A DNA stretch of 64,000 bases, taken from contig NW_008709716.1 in NCBI RefSeq assembly GCF_000327385.1, forward strand, positions 312,501 through 376,500. Direction: 5' to 3'. Made by a program: the position numbers and the translations under genes. A model generated the notes under the pieces. That model made no database searches. It worked only from the letters and a program-made list of their open reading frames with translations, and was not told the origin of the DNA. The stretch comes from Lottia gigantea. Lineage: Eukaryota > Mollusca > Gastropoda > Lottiidae. This document shows, one piece after another, positions 1-12,125 of this stretch. Position 1 is the stretch's first letter; the number at the start of each line of letters is the position of its first letter.

Positions 1-353
1 TATATTAGTATGATGTTTTATTTTTATTCACACTTGGCGTTCAGAGGATTAAGGGTTGTCATCATTTAAATGGCATTAGCAAAACAGTTGTGTTCATTTA
101 ATGTTCTAAATCAAAAAAAAAAGATTGCATGACACAACTGATTGCACATAGTCGGGCAATATTGTTACATTACTCAATAACTGATAAAGCAATATTTTGA
201 TGAGAATGGTAGTTTGGGATATGCTCGTATGTGCAAGGTCTTTAAGGTCAAAGCCCTGCACATTGAAACGTATCCTAATGTGATTTACACATATTATATA
301 TGATACTCTATATACAATGATAATACAACAATATTTAAATAATTAACTAAATA
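1..353 (-). other. UBE2H 3' flank / probable 3' UTR
   Basis: This AT-rich stretch lies just downstream of the UBE2H stop codon on the minus strand and holds no recognisable gene. A minus-strand AATAAA word (seen as TTTATT at 17-22) could be the polyadenylation signal and would give a 3' UTR of roughly 330 nt. That is inference from position and motif only. Confidence 0.4.
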
Positions 354-3300
354 TTATAGTTCCATATCTTGTGCTTCATCTTCAGAGAAATCACTCATGG
401 AACTTTCACTAGAAGATTCTTCTTGTTCTCGCAGCGCTGCTGACGTTGCATATTTTTGTACATATTCTGAAAAAGGTTGATTCAACAAAATTTGAAGTCT
501 TTAAGGCCTTCTTCTCCATTCTCAAAACTAATCATATTTTGCATCATTAAAATCGAAATTGATCAAGCTCTTTAATGATACTTTGAAATGAAGTTTACTC
601 TCACATATTTTTAGAAAGGCTATCAAGCCCACTATCTCACTGTTGTTCAGGTGTTTAGTGACGTCACAAACGATTTTGATTCAAAAGACATTGCTCTCTT
701 TACAATAGATGACATAATTTGCATTTTTTACATTCATTGTGTTCAAAACAGGGTCTGATATTACTATCAGACCAAATTGCAAACTTTTCAAGTTCTGATA
801 AATCATGGAAAATATTAGGGCTGGGTGATATTGGTTCAAGTTGATATCACGATATTAAGCATTAATGTATCACGATATGGGTATATATCAAGATATTTTT
901 CAAATTTGTTTTTTACTGGTTTTTGAAACAAAATTATGATCTAGAAATTTTAAATATAACATAAGATAGCTTGCGAGGCAAGATAACATACGCCCACTGG
1001 CAGTTGTCAGAAATGATAAAACAGTCTTTAGTGACTAAAGTACGAATTTTCTCATATTGAAAAAATTTTATTAGTTTGAATTCAATGATATATATATTTA
1101 CTGCCAGTTATTTATGCTAAGAAATTCCACAAAATTTTTAAAAATCAATATCAATAACCCAAATACAACAAACAATTAAATCACACAGCTCTAATCAAGG
1201 GCAAAAAAAAAACTTGACGCGCGTTTACAAAGTCTATGGCAATAACTCAAAAGAGAACTTGTCCGAGATCTTATCAATTCCAATGATCACACCAAGTTTC
1301 ATCAAAATTGGTTGAAAACTGTAGCTTCTATTGTGCTCACGAACAAATTTTGACACGTTTTTACAAAGTCAAGGACAATAACTCATCGAAAATGCGTCAA
1401 GTTAGAACTTGTCCGAGATCTTATCAATTCCAATGATCACACCAAGTTTCATCAAAATTGGTTGAAAACTGTAGCTTCTATTGTGCTCACGAACAAATTT
1501 TGACACGTTTTTACAAAGTCAAGGACAATAACTCATCGAAAATGCGTCAAGTTAGAACTTGTCCGAGATCTTATCAATTCCAATGATCACACCAAGTTTC
1601 ATCAAAATTGGTTGAAAACTGTAGCTTCGATTGTGCTCACGAACAAATTTTGACACGTTTTTACAAAGTCAAGGGCAATAACTCATCGAAAATGCGTCAA
1701 GTTAGAACTTGTCCGAGATCTTATCAATTCCAATGATCACACCAAGTTTCATCGGTTGAAAACTGTAGCTTCAATCCTGCTCACAAACTATTTTTAACTA
1801 ATTTCAACACATTTTAACAATTCGAACTTGACCGAGAAAAAAAACATCTGTTTCAAATATTAAGTTACTTGTTAAAATTGTGTAGATGATCTTATCTGAA
1901 CAAAAATGTGTTGATATATCATGATAATTACCATATATCACAATATGGCGATATTTCGGTATTTGTTAATAAGGCGATATCATTAACAATATAAATTCCT
2001 ATGCCCAGCCCTAGAAAATATTCAATATATGATATCAGAGACACCAACCTTTCACTTTCTTTTTATATTCTTCTGGTTTGTGTAAATATAGGGCTGCCGC
2101 ATCCCCATTTAAAGGATCTATAGGATTAGGATAGGTGAGTAACTGGGGTAAAAACGATTCAAATATATTTAATAAATCTGAAATAATAAAGTTATAAAAT
2201 TACTTGTATGTTTGCATTTGGAAATCATAATCTTAAATACGAATAACTTAAATATAAATATATGCTTTATAATATATAATAATGAAATATTTTCATTTAG
2301 AATAGTTCTCAATGTTGTGCTTCAACTATAGATATAATGTATGTGTAGTTATAAATGAGTTAATGTAAAATGTTTTAACTCTCTTCTGTATCATATTAAA
2401 TCAAGTTATGCAATCCATTTCCTAAATATTATGACCTATGGATTATTATACCTACCATATAAAGCTGTCCATGCTTGATTTATAACATCTAAACATACTG
2501 TACCAGACCTACAAATAATAATAAACAAATATTATATCATGTAGTGTAATACTGTATAATACACCTATAATATACATCTAGTTGTCTTACTTTGTTTACT
2601 AAGCCATCTATCTAATAATCAATTTACCAATTTAGTTGTTATATTAAGGGAACAATTTTCTATGTTCTAGAAAGATATCTTTGCCTTTCTCAATTTCAAA
2701 TTTCATTATACTAAAACCCTAGGCCTACTTTGACATGCAGTTGGTGAAAAATTTTTTTTTACAAAGTTTCATAAACATCTGTTAAGAACTAAAGGGCTTA
2801 TTGCAACTATTCAGGATCATAGAGGTTAACACACAAGCTCATACTCCTTCTTCTACATGTACATCTAATTCTTGACAAACTCTTTGTTTGTGTGTACTAT
2901 TAAAATTGAAAAAAAAAGTGTAAAATCAAGAAAAAGCTAACAGACTGATGTGGGTACTGACAAGATATGTTCACATAAAGAGATGTGATAGATAAAAACC
3001 TGTGTTGATATAATATAATAATAAGCAGCTGATTCATGCATCTCTGTCAACTATTCCAATAAATCATTGATCACTACCCACTATATAGCTATCACATAAA
3101 TATTTTCCTCTTTAAGCTGCATATTGTGGCTAAAACTATATCAGCAAAGGACACTTTTGGTGCTCTTAGGAATAAACAAGTGATTGCCTAGCAATGAAAA
3201 TTGTAGTCTCTATTGTGTTTACAAACAAATAATGACGCATTTTTTCCCAAGTCATGGGCAATAACTTAAAAATTCAAACTTGTCCATAATCTCATCATTA

Positions 3301-6300
3301 TAAATGATCACACCAAATTTCATTTAAATCAGATGAACTCTGTCACGAGACACGTTTTTTCCTACGTCAAGGGAAATAACTCAAAACCGTTAATCGAAAG
3401 ATCGTCAACTCCGAACTTGACCAAAATATCATGAATATGATATGATCATACGAAATTTCCTTCAAATCAGATAAAAACTGTAGCCTCTATTGTGTTCATA
3501 ATCCAATTCTGGACTGACCGACAGACGTATATGGGCGTATAGGTATTAAAAGACTCATTCCAACAAATATACTGAATTCAAATGAGAAAAAATAGACCTG
3601 CATAACTAAATCCACAATTTTGGGATAAACTGCAATATTATAATAATCAAAACAAAGAAATGATGAGCAAACAAAACTTAAACTTACACTTCATCTATAT
3701 TTGGATGGTAAATTCTGTTCATAAAACCTAAAAATAGTTTAAAACATAATTATATATTTGAATATTTTTTGGTAACTTTCTAGTAATGAATATTTTTATA
3801 CTTTGACTTTGATTGCTGACAGGGTTTGTTCATCATTGGATGATTAACAATTCTGTTACAAAATGTACAAGAAACTTGATTGAAAATGGGATTATATGAA
3901 AGTAAAAAGACAGAATTGAAAAATCAATGAAGTAAGAAGATTAGACTTAAAGTAGAGGCTTCAAGTGTCTGCAGATTATTGATCTTAAGATAGAAACAAA
4001 TCTTAACATGTCAAAATATATACACTACCTATTGATGGAGATTTAAAAGGGTATTTTTCTGGTAAATCCACTCTAACTTTCCATACACCACCTTCATATG
4101 GAGCTGTAAGCAAAAAAGAACTTCATATTAGGGCTTAGCAAATTTAACCTATATATCAAACCCTGTCTGTCTTAATGTGGTCTTAAATTTCACTTTGAAA
4201 ATATTATGCCTTTTTTCAACACCACCTTACTGAGACATAATATCCTACACAAATTATGCTTTCAATATATTATGTCTGAGACATATATGCTATTAATATC
4301 ACTTGACTTTTTGGTTTTTTATAAGCAAAAGACAAGAAAATTAAGTCTCAGACTTACACTAGTCTGAACAGTATTGCAACCTTCAGAAATGCCAGACTAG
4401 ACCTACTAATTGTTGACTGATTTAGACCACCAGAACTTTATTTTTCACATTTAATTGAGTTTATGGGATTCAGTTATAAAATACTTTATCAGATTTAGTT
4501 ATACTTACTTCCAACCGGGCCATAAAATTTCACCGAGAATTCATTCAAACCACTTAATATGGTAACTTCATGTCTACTTTCAATACTAAAGCATTTGTTA
4601 AGGTTTTTTTTTTACCTGTAAGCTTATACCCTATTTTGTTTATATCCATAACTTACATGATCATTCTCTCTGTCCAAGATCAAAAGTATTCTCATTTTCA
4701 CTTTCTTCAAAGTTGACCATCATTTACAAGTATCATTGTAGTTAGTATTGTATAAACCTCAATACCAATTGCCTGTTGTCTCTGCTGGTGATTGTGATTG
4801 TCAATGTATTAAAATAAGAGCCTATACACTACATTTTGTAATGGGTGTTGATAGCAAATCAGGTCACTACTCCAAAACACCTGAAGCCAATCTTCTACTT
4901 ATTTGGTCTACATTTATAATGTATAATTGGTATTCTGTTCTTTCTAATCAATTTTTGTGGTATGAAGAGTGAATAACATGCCAGCATGTAGGCCAGAGAA
5001 AGATGTCCCTTACCTATTGTGAAAGTTTCAACTTAAAATATCCAAGAGTTAAGTGACAAATGGATACAAAAAAGTCTTAACCAGTTACATAAGTATTATG
5101 AATCCCATTATTTTTTACTGTGCTAGCAGATATTACATTATGAGAAAATGAAATGAATGAATGGAGTTTCACGCCCTACTTTTCTGCACCATGTGAGCTA
5201 ATGAAGACGGAAACGCCATGCAGGGTACAATGAGGGAAATTTTGCCAGGACAGCAGCATTTGTGTGATCTTTTTCGATTTCCAACTGTCGAGAGATCTTG
5301 AACGTACACAGCCTGTATCAAACGGGGCCTGGGTTTATTTCCCATTCGAACGACTGGACGCTTAAACCATGTCAGCCCCTCTTACCTGCGTCACTGACAG
5401 GGGCAAACCAGGTTGAAAAATCTGAGGGTATTATCTCAACCTATGTCGGGATTGAACCCTGGACTTTCAGGTTAGCGAACCACCGCGACTCCCTTAGATA
5501 ATTAGACATGGATTCTGATTGGACCAACAATCAGCAATAATTTAACATACCAGAACACACCTTCGAAAATAAAGATTTGCAGGCCCATAACTTTCAAAAT
5601 ACTCTTGTATTATTTAATACAAGAATTCTCCAATTTGATGTTTAAAATAGTTACTCAATGTATAGAAATTATGCTAAGGACATACAAAAAACATCAAGCA
5701 TGAAAAGCACAATTCTGCACCTTGAAATTAAATCAGAATAAATAAGTGGACCATCATTTCATTGTTATCAATTATTGTAAGAAACCTTGCTTCCAAATAA
5801 AGAGTGTGTTTGTTAAAACATTATAATGATAATTTGGGCTTCTTTAAATATCCTGGGTCAATTTCACAGATTACTGGAAAATTCTGCATTACACTGCCAT
5901 AGTTTAAGTTAATCATGTTTACAGGTAATATGTCAAGACCGACTACAGCTTGTGGCAGTAATAGCTGAAGGCTTAGCCACAGATTTTCGACTGCTCACAG
6001 GTCTAATTTAGAGAGGTATCACATGAGCACAGACATGTTTAATTTGTTGGATAATTATGATCTATTCAAAGTGGTGTTTTCATTAAGACAAAAACATATC
6101 TGTTTATAGTCAATATAGTTTGCCACATTTCATGCTTATTATATTTGACCATATGTGACCTGCGTCTTCATAACACTAACATTACCAAGGGAAATAAGTA
6201 GATCTATTGAAATGTAACATTTTGTTGTGTTGACTTAAAAAGAAAACTCATTGTCATGTCAGTGAATTTAATTTTTTTAAAGAAAAAACATATAGTTCAT

Positions 6301-6942
6301 TTCTATAACTTTGATGTCATTTCTTTCTTAATAAGTGAAAGTTTATTGTTTTGTTGGGTCAGGTCTATTTTTAACTTGATGGCTGATGTCAATGTGTGTT
6401 AATGTAATGAATGTTACGTTGAATTTGTTGCTTGTAGACATCAATATTAATGATAAATATTTGTCAGTATTTTGTTTTAGATTTATTCTAGCCAAATCTT
6501 ATGAAAGGAACAACCATTAAATACAGTTGTTTTCCTTCTATCATGACCTTTTCATAATTTAACAGTGACCTGTTTACCTATTTGTTTCCACACTGACAGG
6601 TTTCAGTGAAGTTAACAGCCTGCCACCAATAATCTACACAACTGCATAATTCATCAACTTGGTAGCCTTCTAAAAATTATAGGCATACTTAAGATATATA
6701 CGAATCATCGTATTAGCAATGACATATTACAATCCAAATAATCTTTAAAAAAATTTATGACGAAAATCAATTGTTGATAAAAAAAAAAAAACTGGCCAGC
6801 AGACAAAATTATGACCAAATATGCCATCATTTGGATGTCCACTGGCTGCTAACCTTGGAGAATATCCAGCCTTAAATAGTAAAGGATACAGTTTCAATAT
6901 ATCAGTGTCCGTACGCCGTTTACCAGGACTTGGTGACGACAT
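354..6942 (-). CDS. UBE2H: Ubiquitin-conjugating enzyme E2 H, complete, 7 exons
   Basis: UBE2H is the E2 that carries ubiquitin as a thioester; in animals it is the known partner of the CTLH/GID E3 complex. Coding exons in transcript order are 6942-6890, 4585-4509, 4103-4029, 3727-3688, 2508-2456, 2177-2049 and 466-354. They join in phase to 179 aa (human 183). The protein starts [14 protein letters not shown], has the UBC core with [14 protein letters not shown] and [15 protein letters not shown] (catalytic Cys at residue 87, as in human), and ends with the acidic tail [16 protein letters not shown]. The start is fixed by the family N-terminus. Intron 1 is U12-type (separate entry). Introns hold a hAT element, satellite-element copies and a SINE. 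I see no lesion, so it should be functional. Confidence 0.97.
816..2013. mobile_element. Non-autonomous hAT element with 8-bp target duplication
   Basis: The element begins TAGGGCTGGGTGATAT and ends with the inverted copy CCCAGCCCTA, giving a 10-bp perfect terminal repeat. Both sides carry the identical 8-bp word GAAAATAT (808-815 and 2014-2021), the hallmark duplication of hAT elements. No transposase is present, so it depends on another source. Inside, 962 to about 1850 is a later insertion of a satellite-bearing element. It lies in UBE2H intron 6, and its right end is only about 35 bp from exon 6. Confidence 0.85.
962..1850 (+). repeat. Satellite-bearing interspersed element, about 150-bp units, nested in hAT
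   Basis: The element begins with GATAGCTTGCGAGGCAAG and ATACGCCCACTGG, has a unique arm to about 1200, then about four tandem units of 150 bp. The word GTAGCTTC recurs at 1321, 1471 and 1621. The same 5' arm is found at 36238, so it is one family. The usual 3' end (GTGGGCGTAT) is missing here. The layout, with a unique arm followed by tandem core units, recalls the pearl/BIV160-type elements known from bivalves; that comparison is from memory. Confidence 0.75.
3190..3560 (+). repeat. Diverged 3' copy of the satellite-bearing element
   Basis: This copy in UBE2H intron 4 carries about two degraded core units (GGGCAATAACT, AATGATCACACCAAATTTC, CTCTATTGTGTT) and ends in a GGGCGTATA word near 3533, preceded by a GACTGACCGACAG run. 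It lacks the 5' arm. It is older than the copies at 962 and 36238, judging by the divergence of the units. Confidence 0.6.
4586..6889 (-). other. U12-type (minor spliceosome) GT-AG intron 1 of UBE2H
   Basis: On the minus strand the intron begins GTATCCTTTAC, a full match to the U12 5' splice-site consensus. It ends CCTTAACAAATGCTTTAG, which contains the U12 branch word CCTTAAC about 12 nt before the AG. The usual pyrimidine tract is replaced by an A-run upstream. The flanking exons join in phase to give the family sequence DILKLIESRHEV. Both ends fit the minor class independently. Confidence 0.88.
5150..5505 (-). mobile_element. SINE with tRNA-like head (longest copy in the window)
   Basis: Read on the minus strand, the copy starts near 5500 with a tRNA-like region containing GGTTCAATCCC, a good RNA polymerase III B box. 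The body then includes a GGCAAAATTTCCC stretch and ends in a TTCATT-type simple tail at about 5150. The body is shared with copies at 62456-62682, 42855-42965, 49420-49452 and 21839-21890. It lies in UBE2H intron 1. No clear target duplication was found for this copy. The tRNA origin is inferred from the B box alone; the A box is weak. Confidence 0.65.
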
Positions 6943-7140
6943 TTTGCTGGATAAAGATAGAAAATATTCACAGATATGACTTCCAAAACAACAGCTATGG
7001 CGGAGGCAATCTGTATAAATGACGTAGAGTCACGTGACAATAATAAACCACGCCCTTTCAATAAACGCCAACAAATTATTTCTCTAAAAATTAATCTCAC
7101 TCTAATCCAAATCCTCTAAATCGCATTTCAAAGTTGGGGC
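6943..7140 (-). promoter_or_regulatory. UBE2H promoter region with palindromic E-box
   Basis: Directly upstream of the UBE2H start codon lies GTCACGTGAC at 7029-7038, a perfect 10-bp palindrome matching USF/TFEB (CLEAR-like) E-boxes. A TGACGTA CRE-like word is at about 7019 and CCACGCCC, a KLF/GC-box-like word, at about 7048. The elements lie within about 110 bp of the ATG. That they form the promoter is inferred from position. Confidence 0.5.
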
Positions 7141-9338
7141 AATTTGAGATATTTCTTATTTTCATCGGAAAAGTTCTGGAAACACCAATTTGTATATGTC
7201 TAAGGTCGAAGGTCAAAGGTTGATTGACAGCCATAAATGTATTCATAACACTGGTCAGCTGTTCATTGTAAACAAACCCACATGACTGGTTTCCATATAA
7301 ACCATTCAGTTGTTAAGACCACGATTTAATTTTTCTAAATAACAAATATTCCTTTAATCATTATCTGTAGATTATAGTTAATTATATAATTATTTATTTT
7401 CAACTATTTATGACCATAATTTCATTCAAGGAAATCAGTATTTTGTGCAGCAAGTTATACGATTTTAGGCTCCACCCTCTACTCATAAATTAACCGAGTT
7501 ATAATTCCATGTATAAACATCGAGTATCTGGTACGTCATAAATCCTTTTTGATGGAAACATTAAATATTCATAGTAAATAAAAAGATCTTTCTGTTGAAA
7601 AAAAAGTGAAACACGAAAAAAGTCTGAACTAGAATCCCTAATGCAAGGGAAGGAACTCTACTTCTCATCAATTTCTTTTGACAACAATAATAAAATTCAA
7701 GCTTTATTCTTTGACAAAATTGAAAACTAATATGTGTCAACTGACAAATTGAGAACCATTATCTATTCCATAATACATTTTTAATTTTGTTTTTAAATCT
7801 TCTGTTCTATTGTAATGAAAAAATATATGTTTACTTGTACATCAAAACAGTAACTAACAGTATATTCGGTAGTTCGTCGGCTGTAAAGAGTCATACATAT
7901 ACAGTACATTGCTTGGCGACTTCTTGCAGCCGAATTCGGAGTGTTATGCATGTCGTACAGATATCGCACCATTATATTTTAGTCAAGAATAAGAGATTAA
8001 AAAAAAAATAATAAAAAAAATCACAAAAAATGCCTATAAGCCCAGCCTAAATGTGATTCTATTTCAACCGATATATAGAGAATAAGAGATTAATTTAAGT
8101 CACAGTGCTATAAATATCAGGGATAGTATACGATTGCTTTAAATTTCGAGTCAATTCGGTAATTGCAGCTATCTTTTTTCGGTTGTAAAATCCGAACTAG
8201 CGTTGTCTAAAATAGTAATATAGTCAGATTTACAATTTAGACTTCCCATGCTTTTGTTATCCTGATCAACACGGTTTGTGTCACTAATGGAATAAAGAGT
8301 CTTGCCTATAAGTTTATTTTAGCAACAGGTATATTTGAGTCCGACTTAATGTTTTTAGGAACAAATTAATGATCAATAGGAACCTGCCATTAAAACTCTA
8401 CTTAGATAATCAAATGTGATAGAAAGAGGTTTTAATGAAATAATCGATGCAAACGAGTTTTGTCTTTCTCTATCCCCGAACAATAATTTACCCATAAACT
8501 TGAAAATAAACCCATGATCTGGAAACTTGATCAGAATAATTTAATATCACAACGTAATACAGACTACAGAATCAAACACTGATTGATGGATATTCCCGAG
8601 CTGCTGGATTTCTTAAGGTAAGACTAATAATTTAAAGTGGAACCATGCAAACACTTAAAACAGAGCCTTCAAGTTCATTGTCACGAATATGACATTTATC
8701 ATTTGTACATAATTGCATCTTCACAATGTCAAGCTATTACGAACTTCGTGTTATACCTTAACTGAAATAGCCACCTTTCTTGTATCACGTAATAAATAGA
8801 TTTGATTGGATTGTATACTCGGAAATAAAGCCGACCAGAGCCCTCAACAGAAAGGTTTTAAACCATCAATATGGCTTATTGGTTACAGATTCCTGCCAAA
8901 GCCTCTGATTGGCTTTATTCGCTAGTGTACAATACAATCAAATCGTTGGATTTTCAATCTTCTGTGACACAAGAAATGTGACTATTGCAGTCAAGGTATA
9001 AGACGAAGTTCATAATAGCCTGTCATTGTGAAGATTACATAATCGTAGCATATTCATTCGGTTTTGATATCAACGACATATAGTAGTCTGGGGGACAATT
9101 TTACAAATTTTGATAAGAGATTACAGAATGGCCCATATGTCATTTGAAAGGACACACTTCAAAGAAAATAACGTTCGTGTCGACAGTTGTGATTCCATGG
9201 GTTCCTATGTTATATATAACATTATCTGTCAGTCTCACCGAACCGACGATTGACTTTTAAAGAAAATTCATGGCTAAATGTTTCAGAATATGAAGTATTT
9301 TACTGCGCCAATCTTATCAAGATTCTCATTTTTTACAG
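7141..9338. other. Intergenic region between UBE2H and the sushi-protein gene
   Basis: These two genes are divergent. No conserved coding sequence was recognised; short open frames here are AT-rich and have no family motifs. A possible non-coding first exon of the sushi gene ends near 8619 with a GTAAGAC donor. It contains ATGGATATTCCCGAG, a short upstream frame that closes soon after splicing to 9339. A foldback element occupies 8707-9049. Confidence 0.4.
8707..9049. repeat. Foldback element with arms of about 110-150 bp
   Basis: The left part (CATCTTCACAATGTCAAG, then TTATACCTTAACTG and GATTGGATTGTATAC) is matched in inverted order at the right (GTGTACAATACAATC, CAGTCAAGGTATAAG, CATTGTGAAGATTAC). 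The arms are about 80-85% alike and a spacer of a few tens of bp remains. It is a MITE-like hairpin just upstream of the sushi-gene start. I see no other copy in this window. Confidence 0.7.
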
Positions 9339-9361
9339 TTACATCTGTTTAACTCAAAACC

Positions 9362-11293
9362 ATGTCTAATGTCACAGATATAGGCATGGTCAACCTGTCG
9401 AATTTTACAACCGAGTTTGCTTACAACTACACAATGATACCAAACATTACTATGATTACCAAGATGACAACAGATGAAGTGACAGACTATAACAATTTTA
9501 CAATCGACCCAGTTACAGTTACAACAGAGACTACAGCAATTACAACAGAACCTACTACAATAATAACAGAACCTATAACAACTACTACCTTGGCAACCAC
9601 AACTACCATCATTACAACTTTACTGATTGCCTGTTTCAAACCGCCACCAGTCAGCAATGCTCTATATACCTTTTCTGGTTTTGATGTCATCTACACCTGT
9701 AATAGCGGATTCCAGATGACAGGCGCCTCCAGACTGGATTGTGATGTTACTAATGGTAGATGGTTCGGCAGTCCACCCGCTTGTTCACCATTAGACCTAA
9801 ACCCAAGAATAGACAATACCATCAACATCCCCGAAACTAAAGGTAAACGTTTTGTGGAATTATTTTAGAAGAACTATAGACGCGCACGGCGAAAAAATAC
9901 ATTAATGTTTTTGTAATTCATTCAACATACTGTACGCATAGAAGACAGACCTAATTGCATACTTCAGATCGAAACGATGTTTATCTGAAGAAAAGTTTCT
10001 AAAGAATAAATTTCTTTTGGCAACAATAACATAGTTATATCTGTATTCTATGGCAAAATTGTACGACATCAAAACTAACATTTTCTTTTTGCAGAACCAA
10101 TAAAAAGTTCTGATATACAATTCATAGTGGCTGTTATTGGTGGATTACTTGGATTAATAGCACTTATTGGATTACTGCTCTTAATATGTTATTGGTGTGG
10201 GTAAGTTGAAATTTATCAAATTTTGAAACATGTTGGATTAAGCCAAAGATATTTATATACTGTCTCGTATGACGAATATTTCAATCGATAGGGCAATAGG
10301 TTGAAGATTTTTTTTCGTTTACAAAAATAAATTCTGATTGGTTAATTGATGGACGATCAAATATATGATTTCAATGAAAAGTGCCAAGATTATGTGAAAT
10401 CGGGTTTATCAGCTGGTAAGCTTCATCAACCGTTTAGAGGTCTTTAATGTTTCCCGCATATAATAACCATTCTCTTGCTCCAGATGCGGGGCACCTATAT
10501 GCAGAGGTCGTGTCTATCCAGATAGAAGACAATCCTGTTGTTGTGATGATAGAAACAGAAGGAGAATTTCTGAAGGGGATTTAAGAGTCTATCGCGGTAA
10601 CGTGGAGCACACATATTTTGACTCAGGCAATTCATTGGTGGATCTAGAAAACGGACGCTATGTCCTTCCTTCTAAAAGTATGTTGCCAACGCTTCAGGTA
10701 AGTATACATCATATTATTTAACAGATGTTCTACAAACCCTCCTATTTGTTTTGTAAATGATAAATTAATCCGAAATGTAAAGTTAATTTGTAGATAAAAT
10801 GCTTCAAGCAAACTTATCTTAACTTTGCTAGGAAGGAGTTCATCATCTCCCATATTGTTTCTTAAGCTATATTATATTTCAGGACACTTTTACAAAGGAA
10901 GAACCCGCCAAAACGGAATCAAATGGCGCCGTAACAAGATTTCATCATCACATTGACGATGAGGTAATTTTTTTATTATTATTATTTCAAACTACATGTA
11001 TTCTGAACATAGCAAAAGAAACTCTTCGGATGTAGATTTTTCTTATGGATAATTAGATATCTTTTTCTTTTTTGAAAAGTTGGTAGTTCTATGGTTCTTT
11101 TCAGATAAGAAGCAATTCTATTGACCTCAGAAATAAAAGAAGGGGCTCCATTGATGTCAGATCACATCACGATCAACTCTCAAGTCCATATAACAATTCT
11201 AAAATATACAGAGCTCAAAGAAAGTTCCAAGCAGTCAATTCTTGGATGCCGCATTCCAAACCTATTCGGAACATTAACACAAGTACAAAGTAA
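9362..11293 (+). CDS. Single-pass membrane protein with one sushi (CCP) domain
   Basis: I do not recognise a named orthologue. Coding exons 9362-9842, 10095-10200, 10484-10697, 10883-10963 and 11105-11293 join in phase to 356 aa. Residues 1-50 have several N-glycosylation sequons, and about 51-88 is a Thr-rich, mucin-like stretch. Residues 91-141 form one sushi module with four Cys (91, 113, 127, 141) and the usual Trp before the last. A hydrophobic span at about 170-192 follows, then a basic tail with a CCC cluster and Ser/Asn-rich end. An in-frame TAA 10 bases before the ATG supports this start within its exon. No signal peptide is seen, so either the N-terminus is translocated by the internal span or an alternative first exon supplies one. 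A role as a surface recognition or adhesion protein is inference. Confidence 0.8.
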
Positions 11294-11320
11294 TATTTTA
11301 TATGTTATATTTTTGAAATC

Positions 11321-11326
11321 AATAAA
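11321..11326 (+). promoter_or_regulatory. Polyadenylation signal of the sushi-protein gene
   Basis: A canonical AATAAA lies 28 nt after the stop codon, implying a very short 3' UTR. No other strong signal occurs before the minisatellite that begins about 120 bp downstream. Confidence 0.6.
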
Positions 11327-11446
11327 GATTTAGACTTTATTGTTATAATGTTATCCTTGAAGAGGTAATTTTGGCAAGGCTGTAGAACAATAATCTTAAT
11401 TGACCTTGATCAACCGAGTCCATGCAATATTCACTCTTTTGAAATC

Positions 11447-12125
11447 AACATATACCCCATCAGATTAAATCTGAAAATCGAATGTTCACCATCAGATTGA
11501 AACTGGGGATCAGCATGAGAACCATAAGTTTGAAACTTTGAAACTGGAGATCAACATATTCACCATCAGATTTAAACAGGAGATAAACATGTTCACTATC
11601 AGATAGAAACTGAAGATAAAAATGTTCACCATCAGATAGAAACTGGAGATAAACATGTTCACCATCAGATAGAAACTGGAGATAAACATGTTCACCATCA
11701 GATAGAAACTGGAGATAAACATGTTCACCATCAGATAGAAACTGGAGATAAACATGTTCAACATCAGATTGAAACTGGAGATAAACATGTTCAACATCAG
11801 ATTGAAACTGAAGATAAACATGTTCACCATCAGATTGAAACTGAAGATAAACATGTTCACCATCAGATAGAAACTGGAGATAAACATGTTCACCATCAGA
11901 TAGAAACTGGAGATAAACATGTTCAACATCAGATTGAAACTGAAGATAAACATGTTCACCATCAGATTGAAACTGAAGATAAACATGTTCACCATCAGAT
12001 AGAAACTGGAGATAAACATGTTCACCATCAGATAGAAACTGGAGATAAACATGTTCAACATTAGATTGAAACTGAAGATAAAAATGTTCACCATCAGATT
12101 GAAACTGAAGATAAAAATGTTTTTA
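11447..12125. repeat. 33-bp minisatellite with four-unit higher-order structure
   Basis: About 20 tandem units of 33 bp contain AGATAAACATGTTCACCATC followed by AGATAGAAACTGG or AGATTGAAACTGA. Because 33 is divisible by 3, one minus-strand frame stays open for 213 codons (12151-11510), but this is a by-product. Unit variants alternate in a pattern of two of one type then two of the other, repeated about two and a half times, so a 132-bp higher-order unit has been amplified. The left units are the most diverged. Confidence 0.9.

Noticed and set aside
5440-5500. Possible tRNA gene (B-box-like GGTTCAATCCC on the minus strand)
   Set aside because: No cloverleaf could be drawn, and the following body is shared with other dispersed copies, so it is read as a SINE head.
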